A model generated the notes under the pieces. It had not been told where the DNA came from. It saw nothing but the letters and a program-made list of their open reading frames with translations, and did not search any database. A DNA stretch of 64,000 nt from Caulobacter sp. NIBR2454 (GTDB lineage Bacteria > Pseudomonadota > Alphaproteobacteria > Caulobacterales > Caulobacteraceae), in the NCBI RefSeq assembly GCF_027474405.1, contig NZ_CP114871.1:186001-250000 (forward strand), read 5' to 3'. The position numbers and the translations under genes were made by a program. This document shows, piece by piece, positions 53,933-61,892 of the stretch; the first letter of the stretch is position 1, and every line of letters begins with the position of its first letter.

Positions 53933-55402
53933 ATGACCGAAGAAACCTTCCGCCCCGAAGCCCGCGCCCCCCGAGGGTTCGCCGACAAGCGCGCCGCGCA
54001 GTTGCGCTCGGAGCGCGCGATCCTGGAAGCCGTGTCCAAGGTCTATGAGAGCTATGGCTTCGAGGCGCTGGACACCGGCGCGTTCGAATATGCCGACGCT
54101 CTGGGCAAGTTCCTGCCGGACAGCGACCGTCCCAACGAGGGCGTCTTCGCCCTGCAGGACGACGACGAGCAGTGGATGGCCTTGCGCTATGACCTGACCG
54201 CGCCCCTGGCGCGGTTCGCGGCTCAGAACTGGGAGACCCTGCCCAAGCCGTTCCGCCGCTATGCGTTCGGTACGGTGTGGCGTAACGAAAAGCCTGGTCC
54301 CGGCCGGTTCCGCGAGTTCATCCAGTGCGACGCCGACACGGTGGGCTCGGCCCGCCCTGAGGCCGACGCTGAGATCATCGCCATGGCCGTCGCGGGTCTG
54401 GAGGCGGCCGGTCTGCCGCGCGGCCAGGCGGTGATCAAGATCAACGACCGCAAGCTCCTCAACGGCCTGCTCACCGCCGCCGGCGTTGAAAGCAACGGCC
54501 AGAAGCTGGGCGTGCTGCGCGCGGTCGACAAGCTAGACCGGCTGGGCGCCGAGGGCGTGAAACTGCTGCTTGGCGAGGGCCGCAAGGACGAGAGCGGCGC
54601 CTTCACCAAGGGTGCGGGCCTGACGGGCAAGGCCATTGATTCCGTCCTGGCCTTCGTGGCGGCGGGCGCGGCGTCGCGGGGCGCGACGCTCGACGCGCTT
54701 TCGGCGGTGATTGGCGGATCGGCGGAGGGCGACGAAGGCCTGGCCGAGCTTGCCGCCATAGACGCGGCCCTGAAGGGTCTGGGCGTGGCCGAGGACCAGG
54801 CGCTGTTCGATCCGTCCATCGTTCGCGGGTTGGAATATTACACCGGGGCGGTGTTCGAGGCCGAGCTGCTACTGACCACCACTGACGAAAAGGGCGAGGC
54901 CGTGCGCTTTGGCTCCATCGGCGGCGGCGGCCGTTATGATGACCTGATCGCCCGATTCACCGGGCAACCCGTGCCGGCCACCGGCTTCTCCTTTGGGGTG
55001 TCGCGCCTGGCCGCCGCGCTGAAGGCCGCCGGGCGTGACGCGGCCCAGGCCGCGCGGGGACCGGTGGTGATCATCGCCTTCGACCAGGCCCACATGCCTG
55101 AGTACTTCGCCGTGGCGGGCGAGCTTCGCGCCGCCGGCGTCGCGGCCGAGGTCTATCTCGGCTCGTCCGGCATGAAGCCGCAGATGAAATACGCCGACCG
55201 CCGCATGGCGCCGGCGGTCATCATGCTGGGCGGCGACGAGATCGCCGCCGGCACGGTGACCATCAAGGATCTGGACCTTGGTCGTGAGCTCGCCGCCGGA
55301 GTGTCGGACAACGCCGAGTGGAAATCGACCCGCCCTGGTCAGCAAACGGTCGCGCGCGGCGAGCTGGTGGCGGCGGTCAAGCGGATCACGGAGGGCGGCT
55401 GA
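53933..55402 (+). CDS. hisS: Histidyl-tRNA synthetase
   Basis: 489 residues from the ATG at 53933. Class II synthetase marks: the motif-1 region AILEAVSKVYESYGFEALDT, motif 2 RRYAFGTVWRNEKPGPGRFREFIQCD, the histidine-A loop GLEYYTGAVFEAE, and motif 3 GFSFGVSRLAAAL. The C-terminal anticodon-binding domain follows from about residue 380. It charges tRNA-His. The stop shares a base with the ATG of hisZ. It is expressed together with the histidine-biosynthesis subunits and is probably controlled by the leader peptide. Confidence 0.95.
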   Translation: MTEETFRPEARAPRGFADKRAAQLRSERAILEAVSKVYESYGFEALDTGAFEYADALGKFLPDSDRPNEGVFALQDDDEQWMALRYDLTAPLARFAAQNWETLPKPFRRYAFGTVWRNEKPGPGRFREFIQCDADTVGSARPEADAEIIAMAVAGLEAAGLPRGQAVIKINDRKLLNGLLTAAGVESNGQKLGVLRAVDKLDRLGAEGVKLLLGEGRKDESGAFTKGAGLTGKAIDSVLAFVAAGAASRGATLDALSAVIGGSAEGDEGLAELAAIDAALKGLGVAEDQALFDPSIVRGLEYYTGAVFEAELLLTTTDEKGEAVRFGSIGGGGRYDDLIARFTGQPVPATGFSFGVSRLAAALKAAGRDAAQAARGPVVIIAFDQAHMPEYFAVAGELRAAGVAAEVYLGSSGMKPQMKYADRRMAPAVIMLGGDEIAAGTVTIKDLDLGRELAAGVSDNAEWKSTRPGQQTVARGELVAAVKRITEGG

Positions 55403-56529
55403 TGCGCCTCGAAAAGGCCATTCCGGCGACGGCCCTGGAGGCCATTCGCGCCCCGTTTCTGAGCGCGGGCGCGCAGGCGGTCGACTCCCCGGTGTTGCAG
55501 CCTCTGAGCCTGCTGCTCGATCTGTCGGGCGAGTCCATGCGCGCGCGCCTGTTCGTGGTTCAGGGCGATGGCGGCGAAGAGTTGGCCCTGCGGCCTGACT
55601 TCACCATCGGCGTGGCGCGCAGCCACATTGAGGCGGGCGTCGAGATCGGCCGCTACGCATATGAGGGCAAGGCCTTCCGCGTGGCGCCGGTCGGATCGGG
55701 CCGCGCCGAAGAGTTTCTGCAGATCGGTCTGGAGGCCTTTGGCCCGCCGGAAGGTCCGCGCGCCGACGCCGAAGTCGCCGCCCTGGCCTGGAAGGCCTCC
55801 GTCGCCGGCGGTCGTGATGATCTGACCCTCCTGCTGGGCGATGTGTCGCTGTTCAGCGCCTTTGTCGACAGCCTGGACCTTGCGCCGCCCTTGGCCGCCC
55901 GCCTCAAGCGCGCCTTCAGCCATCCACGCCTGCTCAAGGCGGAGCTTGAAGGTGAAGTCGTCGCGGCGCCGAGCGGCTCGGGCAAGCTGGCCAATTTGCT
56001 GGCGGGCCTTCCCGAGGCGGAAGCGGAAGAGGTGCTGCGCGAGCTCTGGACCATGACTGGCGTCGAGCCGGTGGGTGGCCGTCGCCCGGCTGATATCGTT
56101 CATCGCTTGATCGCCCGGTCGCAGGCGCAGGACGCCGGCCGTCTGTCCGAAAGTGAGATCGCCGCCGTGCGCGGCTATCTGTCCATCAGCGACCGGCCCC
56201 GCGCGGCCCTGGCTGCGGTGAAGGGCCTGTCTGGTCCCAAGGGGGAGGCGCTGCAGACGGCGCTCGCGGCCTGGGACAGCCGCCTGGCCGCCCTGATCGA
56301 GCTGGGCGCCGACGAGGCGCGCATGACCTTGTCCACCGGCTTTGGCCGCGCCTTCGGCTACTATGACGGCGTGTTGTTCGAAGTCCGCAGCGCGGCGCTG
56401 GGCGACGAGCGCCCGGTCGCGGCTGGCGGCCGCTATGACGGGCTCGTGCCGCGTCTTGGCGGCAAGGCGGCCGGCGCCGTCGGGTGCATGGTGCGGCCGG
56501 CGCGAGCCTATCTGGGAGGCGGCGAATGA
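55402..56529 (+). CDS. hisZ: ATP phosphoribosyltransferase regulatory subunit
   Basis: 375 residues. HisZ is a catalytically inactive HisS paralogue that forms an octamer with HisG and senses histidine. The class II fold remains (LQPLSLLLDLSGESMRARLF, LALRPDFTIGVARSHIEAG, GRYAYEGKAFR) with GFGRAFGYYDGVLFEV and AAGGRYDGLVPRLGG near the C-terminus. No anticodon-binding domain follows, as expected. Start codon overlaps the hisS stop by one base; its own stop overlaps hisG as ATGA. Confidence 0.95.
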   Translation: MRLEKAIPATALEAIRAPFLSAGAQAVDSPVLQPLSLLLDLSGESMRARLFVVQGDGGEELALRPDFTIGVARSHIEAGVEIGRYAYEGKAFRVAPVGSGRAEEFLQIGLEAFGPPEGPRADAEVAALAWKASVAGGRDDLTLLLGDVSLFSAFVDSLDLAPPLAARLKRAFSHPRLLKAELEGEVVAAPSGSGKLANLLAGLPEAEAEEVLRELWTMTGVEPVGGRRPADIVHRLIARSQAQDAGRLSESEIAAVRGYLSISDRPRAALAAVKGLSGPKGEALQTALAAWDSRLAALIELGADEARMTLSTGFGRAFGYYDGVLFEVRSAALGDERPVAAGGRYDGLVPRLGGKAAGAVGCMVRPARAYLGGGE

Positions 56530-57500
56530 GCGAACCCCTGATCTTCGCCATCCCCTCAAAGGGACGGCTCAAGGAACAGGTCGAGGCCTGGCTCGCCGAC
56601 TGCGGCTTCAAGCTGGAGGCCACGGGCGGATCGCGTGGCTACAGCGCTGAACTGTCCGGGCTGCCTGGCGTGTCTGTGCGTCTGCTGTCGGCCGGCGACA
56701 TCGCCGCCGCCCTGGCGTCGGGCGAAGTGCATCTGGGCGTCACCGGCGAGGACCTCCTGCGCGAGCAGGGTGAGGATATGGATGCGCGCGTGACCCTATT
56801 GCGCGCCCTGGGCTTTGGTCGCGCCGATCTCGTGGTCGCCGCGCCCAAGAGCTGGCTCGATGTGGACACAATGGCCGATCTGGACGAGGTCGGGCACATC
56901 CATCTGGCCCGCACGGGCCGGCGCCTGCGCGTGGCCACCAAGTACTTGGCCCAGACCCGCAGCTTCTTCGCCCGTCGTGGTGTCGCCGATTATCGCATCG
57001 TCGAATCCAGCGGGGCCACCGAGGGGGCTCCGGCCGCCGGCGCGGCCGAACTGGTGGTCGACATCACTACAACTGGCGCGACCCTGACGGCCAATGGTCT
57101 GAAGGTCTTGTCCGACGGGGTGATCCTGAAGAGCCAGGCCCAGCTGGCCGCCAGCCTCTGCGCGACCTGGACGCCGGATAATCTGGCCTCGGCGCGCCGG
57201 CTTGTGATCGCGGTGGAAGCCCGGGCCCGAGCCATGGCCTTGGCGACCCTTGTGTGGCCGGCCGAGCAGGACGCGGCGGCGCGGCAGGCTACGGAAGGCT
57301 TCGCCGCCAAGGGTGCGACCCGAAGGGCCAATGGTTTGCTGGTGGACAAGCGAGATCTGCTGGATGTCTGCGCCGCCTTGGGAGCCAAAGGAGTCGAGCC
57401 GGTGACGGTCGCGCGCCCCGACTACGTCTTCGAAGCCGCGTCGGCGGCCATCGAAAGCTTGGCCGGAGGATTGGCGCTTAAAACTGACATGTGTGCATAA
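56526..57500 (+). CDS. hisG: ATP phosphoribosyltransferase catalytic subunit
   Basis: 324 residues. It joins ATP and PRPP, the first committed step of histidine synthesis. The substrate-binding lobes show IFAIPSKGRLKEQVEAWL, GEVHLGVTGEDLLRE, LRVATKYLAQTRSFF and AELVVDITTTGATLTANGLKVL with the PRPP-binding loop. The last 90 residues form an extra segment longer than in short-form HisG (about 210), yet HisZ is present, which is usually the partner of the short form. Similar long HisG with HisZ is known in alphaproteobacteria. A structured non-coding region follows. Confidence 0.95.
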   Translation: MSEPLIFAIPSKGRLKEQVEAWLADCGFKLEATGGSRGYSAELSGLPGVSVRLLSAGDIAAALASGEVHLGVTGEDLLREQGEDMDARVTLLRALGFGRADLVVAAPKSWLDVDTMADLDEVGHIHLARTGRRLRVATKYLAQTRSFFARRGVADYRIVESSGATEGAPAAGAAELVVDITTTGATLTANGLKVLSDGVILKSQAQLAASLCATWTPDNLASARRLVIAVEARARAMALATLVWPAEQDAAARQATEGFAAKGATRRANGLLVDKRDLLDVCAALGAKGVEPVTVARPDYVFEAASAAIESLAGGLALKTDMCA

Positions 57501-57502
57501 AA

Positions 57503-57519
57503 TTAACCGGCTCGGTTAA
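57503..57519. repeat. Palindrome after hisG
   Basis: TTAACCG-GCT-CGGTTAA is a perfect 7-bp inverted repeat with a 3-base centre, three bases after the hisG stop. No T-run follows. It is not a CtrA site because the TTAA halves are nine bases apart instead of seven. Confidence 0.6.
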
Positions 57520-57539
57520 AACTTATCGACGCTAATGTA

Positions 57540-57585
57540 CGGTTTTTCTTTCAACGCCTTGCAAAAACCGGCTTTGCGGCGTTGA
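57540..57585 (+). promoter_or_regulatory. Interleaved inverted repeats (pseudoknot-like) upstream of the candidate sRNA
   Basis: Stem A: CGGTTTTT (57540-57547) with AAAAACCG (57563-57570). Stem B: TCAACGCC (57551-57558) with GGCGTTGA (57578-57585). The four arms alternate A-B-A-B, the layout of an H-type pseudoknot. A third 5-bp stem GCAAA/TTTGC (57561-57565, 57573-57577) stacks inside B and competes with A. The right arm of B overlaps TTGACA (57582-57587), a possible -35 box. Confidence 0.5.
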
Positions 57586-57611
57586 CAGTCCTCTTAATTT
57601 GCCGTTCTTAG

Positions 57612-57749
57612 GGGTTACCAGGAGATGAGGGCCGCCGCAGAACGGCTCAGCTCCTAGGCGTTTCGGGGAGGAAACGCCCTCTAAGATCGAGTGATCGAGC
57701 AATAGCTGAACCCGCCGCGATATCCCCCGCGGCGGGTTCAGTGTTTTTG
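57612..57749 (+). ncRNA. Candidate small RNA between hisG and the M13 peptidase gene
   Basis: About 138 bases with no open frame of note and three successive hairpins: 57620-57655 (AGGAG..CTCCT with internal bulges), 57657-57678 (an 8-bp stem GGCGTTTC/GAAACGCC with a GGGGAG loop), and the terminator at 57706-57741. TTGACA at 57582 lies 30 bases upstream, although the matching -10 region (TTCTTA) is poor. Since the next gene is on the other strand, the element cannot be a leader. It could be a free-standing sRNA or a 3'-UTR product of the his operon. GGA motifs in single-stranded parts could bind CsrA-like proteins; it does not look like SRP, 6S or tmRNA. Confidence 0.6.
57706..57749 (+). terminator. 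Strong intrinsic terminator ending the candidate sRNA
   Basis: A perfect 14-bp stem (CTGAACCCGCCGCG with CGCGGCGGGTTCAG), an 8-base loop and a TGTTTTT tail. The longest uninterrupted terminator stem in the window. Confidence 0.95.
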
Positions 57750-57788
57750 GACTTAATCGTCAAAAACCTCAAACGCGCGTTACATGGC

Positions 57789-57820
57789 AAAACGCCCGCC
57801 CCGGATGACCGGGACGGGCG
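57789..57820 (-). terminator. Intrinsic terminator of the M13 peptidase gene
   Basis: On the minus strand a 12-bp stem with one mismatch (CGCCCGTCCCGG with CCGGGGCGGGCG), a TCAT loop and TTTT follow the stop of the peptidase gene by 26 bases. Confidence 0.9.
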
Positions 57821-57845
57821 CATTCAGCATGGCTTACCAGTGCGC

Positions 57846-59966
57846 CTACCAGAGGCGGACGCGATCCTCCGGGGCGATGTAGGGGGCGTCGCCCGGTTTG
57901 ACGTCGAACGCCTTGTACCAGCCGTCGATGTTCCGGATGGTGCCATTGACGCGGTAGTAGGCCGGCGAGTGCGGATCGGTGACGACCTGCTGGCGCAGGG
58001 CTTCGTCCCGAATCTTCTGGCGCCACACCTGGGCCCAGCCCAGGAACACGCGCTGGTCGCCCGTCAGGCCGTCCAGAACCGGAGCCGGCTTGCCGTTCAG
58101 GGAGCGGTGGTAGGCTTCGAGACCCAGGGTCAGGCCGGCCAGGTCGCCGATGTTCTCACCCATGGTCAGGCCGCCCTGGACCTTGGCGCCCGGCAGGGGC
58201 TCGAACGCCGAGTACTGCGCGCCCAGCTTGTCGGCCTGCGCCTTGAACTTGGCGGCGTCCTCGGCCGTCCACCAATCCTTCAGCACGCCGTCGCCGTCAT
58301 AGCTGCGGCCCTGGTCGTCGAAGCCGTGGCCGATCTCGTGGCCAATGACCCCGCCGATGCCGCCGTAGTTGATGGCGTCGTCGGCGTTCGGATCGAAGAA
58401 GGGCGCCTGAAGGATGGCGGCGGGGAAGACGATCTCGTTGAGCGGCGGGTTGTAGTAGGCGTTCACCGTCTGCGGGGTCATACCCCATTCCTTGCGGTCC
58501 ACCGGGCCGCCCAGACGGTCCACGTCGCGCTTCCATTCGAAGGCCGACGAGCGGAGCACGTTTCCGTAGAGATCGTCCTTTCTGATGGTCAGGCCCGAAT
58601 AGTCACGCCACTCGTCTGGATAGCCGATCTTGACCGTGAACTTGGACAGCTTGTCGAGCGCCTTGGCCTTGGTCTCGGCGCCCATCCACGGCAGGGCTTC
58701 GATGCGGTCGTGCAGGGCGGCGCGGATATCGGCCACCAGCTTGAGCATCTTGGCCTTGGATTCCGGCGGGAAGTACTGAGCCACATAGGCGCGGCCGACG
58801 GCTTCGCCCATCATGCCGTTGACGTTGGCCACACCGCGCTTCCAGCGGGGACGCTGCTCGGGCTGGCCGCTCAGGGTCTTGCCGCGGAAGTCGAACTGGG
58901 CGTCGACAAAGGCCTTGGACAGGTAAGGCGCGCCGTCGTCAGCCAAGTGGAACGCCTGCCAGGCCTTCAGGGTCTCAAGCGGGGTCTCGTTGTAGACGGC
59001 CACGAACTTGGGGAAGGCGGTGTCGGTGGTCAGGACCACGCTCTGCACGCCACCCAGGCCGGCTGGCGTCAGCAACGCGCCCCAGTCGAAGCCCGGCGCA
59101 TAAGCGTCGAGCTCGGCGCGGGTCTTGAGCGCATAGGTCTTGTTGGCGTCGCGTTTCTCGATCCGGGTCCAGGTGACTTGGGCCAGCTTGGTCTCGAAAT
59201 CGACGACGGCTTGGGCGTGCTCGGCTGGCTTGTCCCAGCCCGCCAGGGTCAGCATGGTCTGGACGTAGGCCAGATAGGCGGCCTTCTTCTCGGCGAACTT
59301 GGCCTCGAGATAATAATCGCGGTCCGGCAGGCCCAGACCCCCGGTGAGCAGGTACACCGCGTACTTGGACGGGTCCTTTTCGTCGGCGCTGATGTAGCTT
59401 GGGAAGATAGAGACAAAGCCCGACGAGTGGGTCTTGCCCATCAGGCCGGTGAACTCGGTCTTTGTCTTCACGGCTCGGATCTGGTCCAGCTCCGGCGCTA
59501 GGGGCTTGGCGCCCAGCTGTTCTGCCAGGGCCTCGTTCATGAAAGCGTTATAGGCGTCGCCGATCTTGCCGGCGTCCTTGTCCTGGACCTTGCCGCTGGC
59601 CGCGTCCTGAATGATCGCCTGCGAGCGGGCTTCCGACAGCAGGGACAGCTTGTCGAAGTTGCCAAAGCGCGTGCGGTCGGCGGGGATTTCGGTGGTCTCC
59701 TCCCACGTCCCGTTGGCATATTTGAAGAAGTCTTCGCCAGGTTTGACGGCGGTATCGCGGCCGCCGAGGTCATAACCCCAGGTTCCGTAGCGCGGGGACT
59801 CCAGCGAGGTCGCCGTTCCACCCGAAGCGCCGTCCTGGGCGAGCATATCGAGCGACTGCATATGGCAGAGTGCGTCGAGGCAATCATTGTGTTCGTGGGC
59901 CTGAGCGCCAGCGGCGCTGATCAGAAGGGCGCCTGCTGCCGCAGCGCCCAGCCATGCCGTCTTCAT
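57846..59966 (-). CDS. M13-family zinc metallopeptidase (neprilysin/PepO-like)
   Basis: 706 residues from the ATG at 59966. Signal peptide to about residue 23 (AAGAQA), so it is periplasmic or secreted. The long N-terminal M13_N domain runs to about residue 480. The catalytic domain has HEIGHGFDDQG (about 541-551) and the third ligand in GENIGDLAG (about 600). NAYYNPPLNEIVFPAAILQ precedes the zinc site and the protein ends in RVRLW, as in most M13 members. It cleaves small peptides. It lies 92 bases downstream of the copper module on the same strand; no functional link is implied. Confidence 0.95.
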   Translation of the reverse strand: MKTAWLGAAAAGALLISAAGAQAHEHNDCLDALCHMQSLDMLAQDGASGGTATSLESPRYGTWGYDLGGRDTAVKPGEDFFKYANGTWEETTEIPADRTRFGNFDKLSLLSEARSQAIIQDAASGKVQDKDAGKIGDAYNAFMNEALAEQLGAKPLAPELDQIRAVKTKTEFTGLMGKTHSSGFVSIFPSYISADEKDPSKYAVYLLTGGLGLPDRDYYLEAKFAEKKAAYLAYVQTMLTLAGWDKPAEHAQAVVDFETKLAQVTWTRIEKRDANKTYALKTRAELDAYAPGFDWGALLTPAGLGGVQSVVLTTDTAFPKFVAVYNETPLETLKAWQAFHLADDGAPYLSKAFVDAQFDFRGKTLSGQPEQRPRWKRGVANVNGMMGEAVGRAYVAQYFPPESKAKMLKLVADIRAALHDRIEALPWMGAETKAKALDKLSKFTVKIGYPDEWRDYSGLTIRKDDLYGNVLRSSAFEWKRDVDRLGGPVDRKEWGMTPQTVNAYYNPPLNEIVFPAAILQAPFFDPNADDAINYGGIGGVIGHEIGHGFDDQGRSYDGDGVLKDWWTAEDAAKFKAQADKLGAQYSAFEPLPGAKVQGGLTMGENIGDLAGLTLGLEAYHRSLNGKPAPVLDGLTGDQRVFLGWAQVWRQKIRDEALRQQVVTDPHSPAYYRVNGTIRNIDGWYKAFDVKPGDAPYIAPEDRVRLW

Positions 59967-60058
59967 TCTTGTCGTCCCGATGATGTTTGCGTGGAGTTGG
60001 ACGGCCGCAGTTTGCATGGGCCGCCCGCCCCGTTCGGTTACAAATCGTTCATGTTTGG

Positions 60059-60520
60059 CTAGTGTTGGTGACCACCTGCCGCAGGCATGGTCCGCACAGG
60101 AAATTGCAGGGTCTGGCTCGGCGCCTTGGCGAACTTGAGCGTCAGGGTGACCGACGAGCCAACCGTGAAAGGCGCCTTGGGCTTGATGACCATGATGTGC
60201 AGACCGCCCGGCTTGAGCTGCGCCGCCTGGCCGGCCGCGAGGGCGATGCCATCCTCCAATTCACGCATGCGCATGATCCCATCCTCCACGCTCATGGTGT
60301 GGATTTCGGCGCGGTCCGCCGCCTTGGTCTCGACAGCGACCAGCCGGTCATCGGCGGCCGCCTTCAGGGTCATGTAGCACCCCCCGGCGGGTGCGACGGC
60401 GGGCGCGGCCCGACACCATGCGTTGGTGATCGTCACTGAAGGGAGCGCGGCCTCGGCCGCCTTCCCACAGGCGGCGAGCATAAGAACCGGGGCGAGCATG
60501 GCGAGAAGCTTGGCGTTCAT
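60059..60520 (-). CDS. PCuAC-type periplasmic copper chaperone
   Basis: 153 residues. Lipobox LAAC (about residues 15-18) suggests a lipid anchor. The domain has the copper-binding His/Met pattern: His74 and Met76 (EIHTMSVED), Met85, then His108 and Met110 (GLHIMVIK), close to the family H(M)x10Mx21HxM. PCuAC proteins deliver Cu(I) to cytochrome oxidase or bind it for acquisition. The C-terminus HQH may add metal binding. The ATG overlaps the stop of the upstream PepSY gene (ATGA). Confidence 0.93.
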   Translation of the reverse strand: MNAKLLAMLAPVLMLAACGKAAEAALPSVTITNAWCRAAPAVAPAGGCYMTLKAAADDRLVAVETKAADRAEIHTMSVEDGIMRMRELEDGIALAAGQAAQLKPGGLHIMVIKPKAPFTVGSSVTLTLKFAKAPSQTLQFPVRTMPAAGGHQH

Positions 60521-61848
60521 GACTGTCCTGCTTTGCGGGCGGCGGCGATCAGCCGGCCCGCCAATTGATCGATGACAAGTGCGACGACGAGGGATGCGCC
60601 GACAAGGGGGTAGAAGATCGCAAGGGGAGCGACGACGAGGGCGAGACCTCCATAGACGCGCCGGTCAGCGGGAGCGGGCGGCGCCCCGAGGCTTCCTTTG
60701 GGCCGGCGCTTCCACCACATGATCAGCGCCGAGCCCCCCATCAGCCAGATGGCGATGCAGGCGCCTAGCATGAGCCATTGGTTGATGCGTCCGTATTGCT
60801 GGCCCTGGTGAACGGATATGCCCCATTCGATCGCCTTGGCGGCGGCGCCGAACTGGCCATAGCGGATGTCGGCGAGCACACCACCGCTCACCGGGTCTAG
60901 ATAGAGCGTGCGGGTGTCCTCAACCTGATCGGGCATGTAGGCGGCGGACCAGGCGGCGCCAGGCTTGGCCGGCATGGACAGCACGAAGGGTGTCCCGAGG
61001 CCGGCGTTTCGCACGTTGCCCAGGATCAGCTCGATCGGCGCTTGAGGACCGGTCGATGCCGTGATCCTCTTGCCTTGAAGGGACCATGGCACAGCGCCGT
61101 GGTCTGCATGTTCGGCATGGACCTCCGCCGTCGGCGCCTTGGGGCGCCCCAGGCCCGCCGAAGCGGTGATGTCGCGCACCTGCTTTCCCCACACCACCGA
61201 CCAAGGCATGCCGGTTGCAGCCAGGAATACGATCAAGCCGCCAGCAAACAGGCCGGTCACGGCGTGAAGATCGCGCCAGAACACCCGCTGTCCTGGCGCG
61301 CCGCGTAGAGCGACCACGCCGCCCAGGCCCTTGCGCCTCGGCCACCACAAGAAGAATCCCGTGGCCACCAGTACGATGGCCCAGCCCGCGACGATCTCGA
61401 CCAGCCAGTTGGCCCACGGCGCCACAAGCTCGAGACTATGCAGTCGTTTGATAAACTCCATCACGCCGCCATAGGTGATGGAGCCCGTCACCCGGCCGTC
61501 GAAGGGGTCGACGAAGACGGTCCGCTTTTCGCCGTCAGGCTGCTGGATGACGACATGCGCGGCACGCCCCGGCTCTGGCGTGACCAGCCGCACGGCCTTT
61601 CCGCCGCTGGCGCGCTCGGCGGCGCTGATCCAGGTGGAAGGCGCGGCCGTGTCGACCCGTGTCTGGACCGCTTCGAAACGGCGATAAACGGCCGTGTCGA
61701 TCTCGTCCTTGAATAGATAGGCCCCGCCGGTCAGGGCCAGCAGCATCAAGAAGGGGAGCACCAGCAAGCCGGCGTAGAAGTGCCACCGCCAGAAGGCGCG
61801 ATAGAGCGCTGAAGCCGAGGGCGCCGCAGTGTCGGTTGTTTTGGACAT
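60517..61848 (-). CDS. PepSY-associated transmembrane protein
   Basis: 443 residues with four main membrane helices (FYAGLLVLPFLMLLALTGGAYLF, LVEIVAGWAIVLVATGFFLWW, DLHAVTGLFAGGLIVFLAATG and INQWLMLGACIAIWLMGGSALIM) and a last hydrophobic pair near the C-terminus. Each PepSY_TM helix is preceded by a conserved His (RWHFYAG, DLHAVTG) that may bind haem. Such proteins sit next to metal or siderophore receptors and are suspected metal reductases. It is translationally coupled to the PCuAC gene and follows the receptor gene by 44 bases, so the three form one unit. Confidence 0.9.
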   Translation of the reverse strand: MSKTTDTAAPSASALYRAFWRWHFYAGLLVLPFLMLLALTGGAYLFKDEIDTAVYRRFEAVQTRVDTAAPSTWISAAERASGGKAVRLVTPEPGRAAHVVIQQPDGEKRTVFVDPFDGRVTGSITYGGVMEFIKRLHSLELVAPWANWLVEIVAGWAIVLVATGFFLWWPRRKGLGGVVALRGAPGQRVFWRDLHAVTGLFAGGLIVFLAATGMPWSVVWGKQVRDITASAGLGRPKAPTAEVHAEHADHGAVPWSLQGKRITASTGPQAPIELILGNVRNAGLGTPFVLSMPAKPGAAWSAAYMPDQVEDTRTLYLDPVSGGVLADIRYGQFGAAAKAIEWGISVHQGQQYGRINQWLMLGACIAIWLMGGSALIMWWKRRPKGSLGAPPAPADRRVYGGLALVVAPLAIFYPLVGASLVVALVIDQLAGRLIAAARKAGQS

Positions 61849-61892
61849 CGAATGTCTCCGTTGGGCGGCGGTCTGGCCGCCGCCCGCTTGGA

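Noticed and set aside
57503..57519. A CtrA box (TTAA-N7-TTAA) after hisG
   Set aside because: The two TTAA halves are nine bases apart, so the site does not fit the consensus; listed only as a palindrome.
57612..57749. SRP RNA, 6S RNA or tmRNA identity for the structured region
   Set aside because: The conserved SRP GGAAGCAGCC core, the large central bubble of 6S RNA and the tRNA-like ends of tmRNA are all absent.
57741..59501. A 586-codon open frame antisense to the M13 peptidase gene
   Set aside because: Same shadow effect; the minus-strand gene has a full set of M13 motifs and its own terminator.
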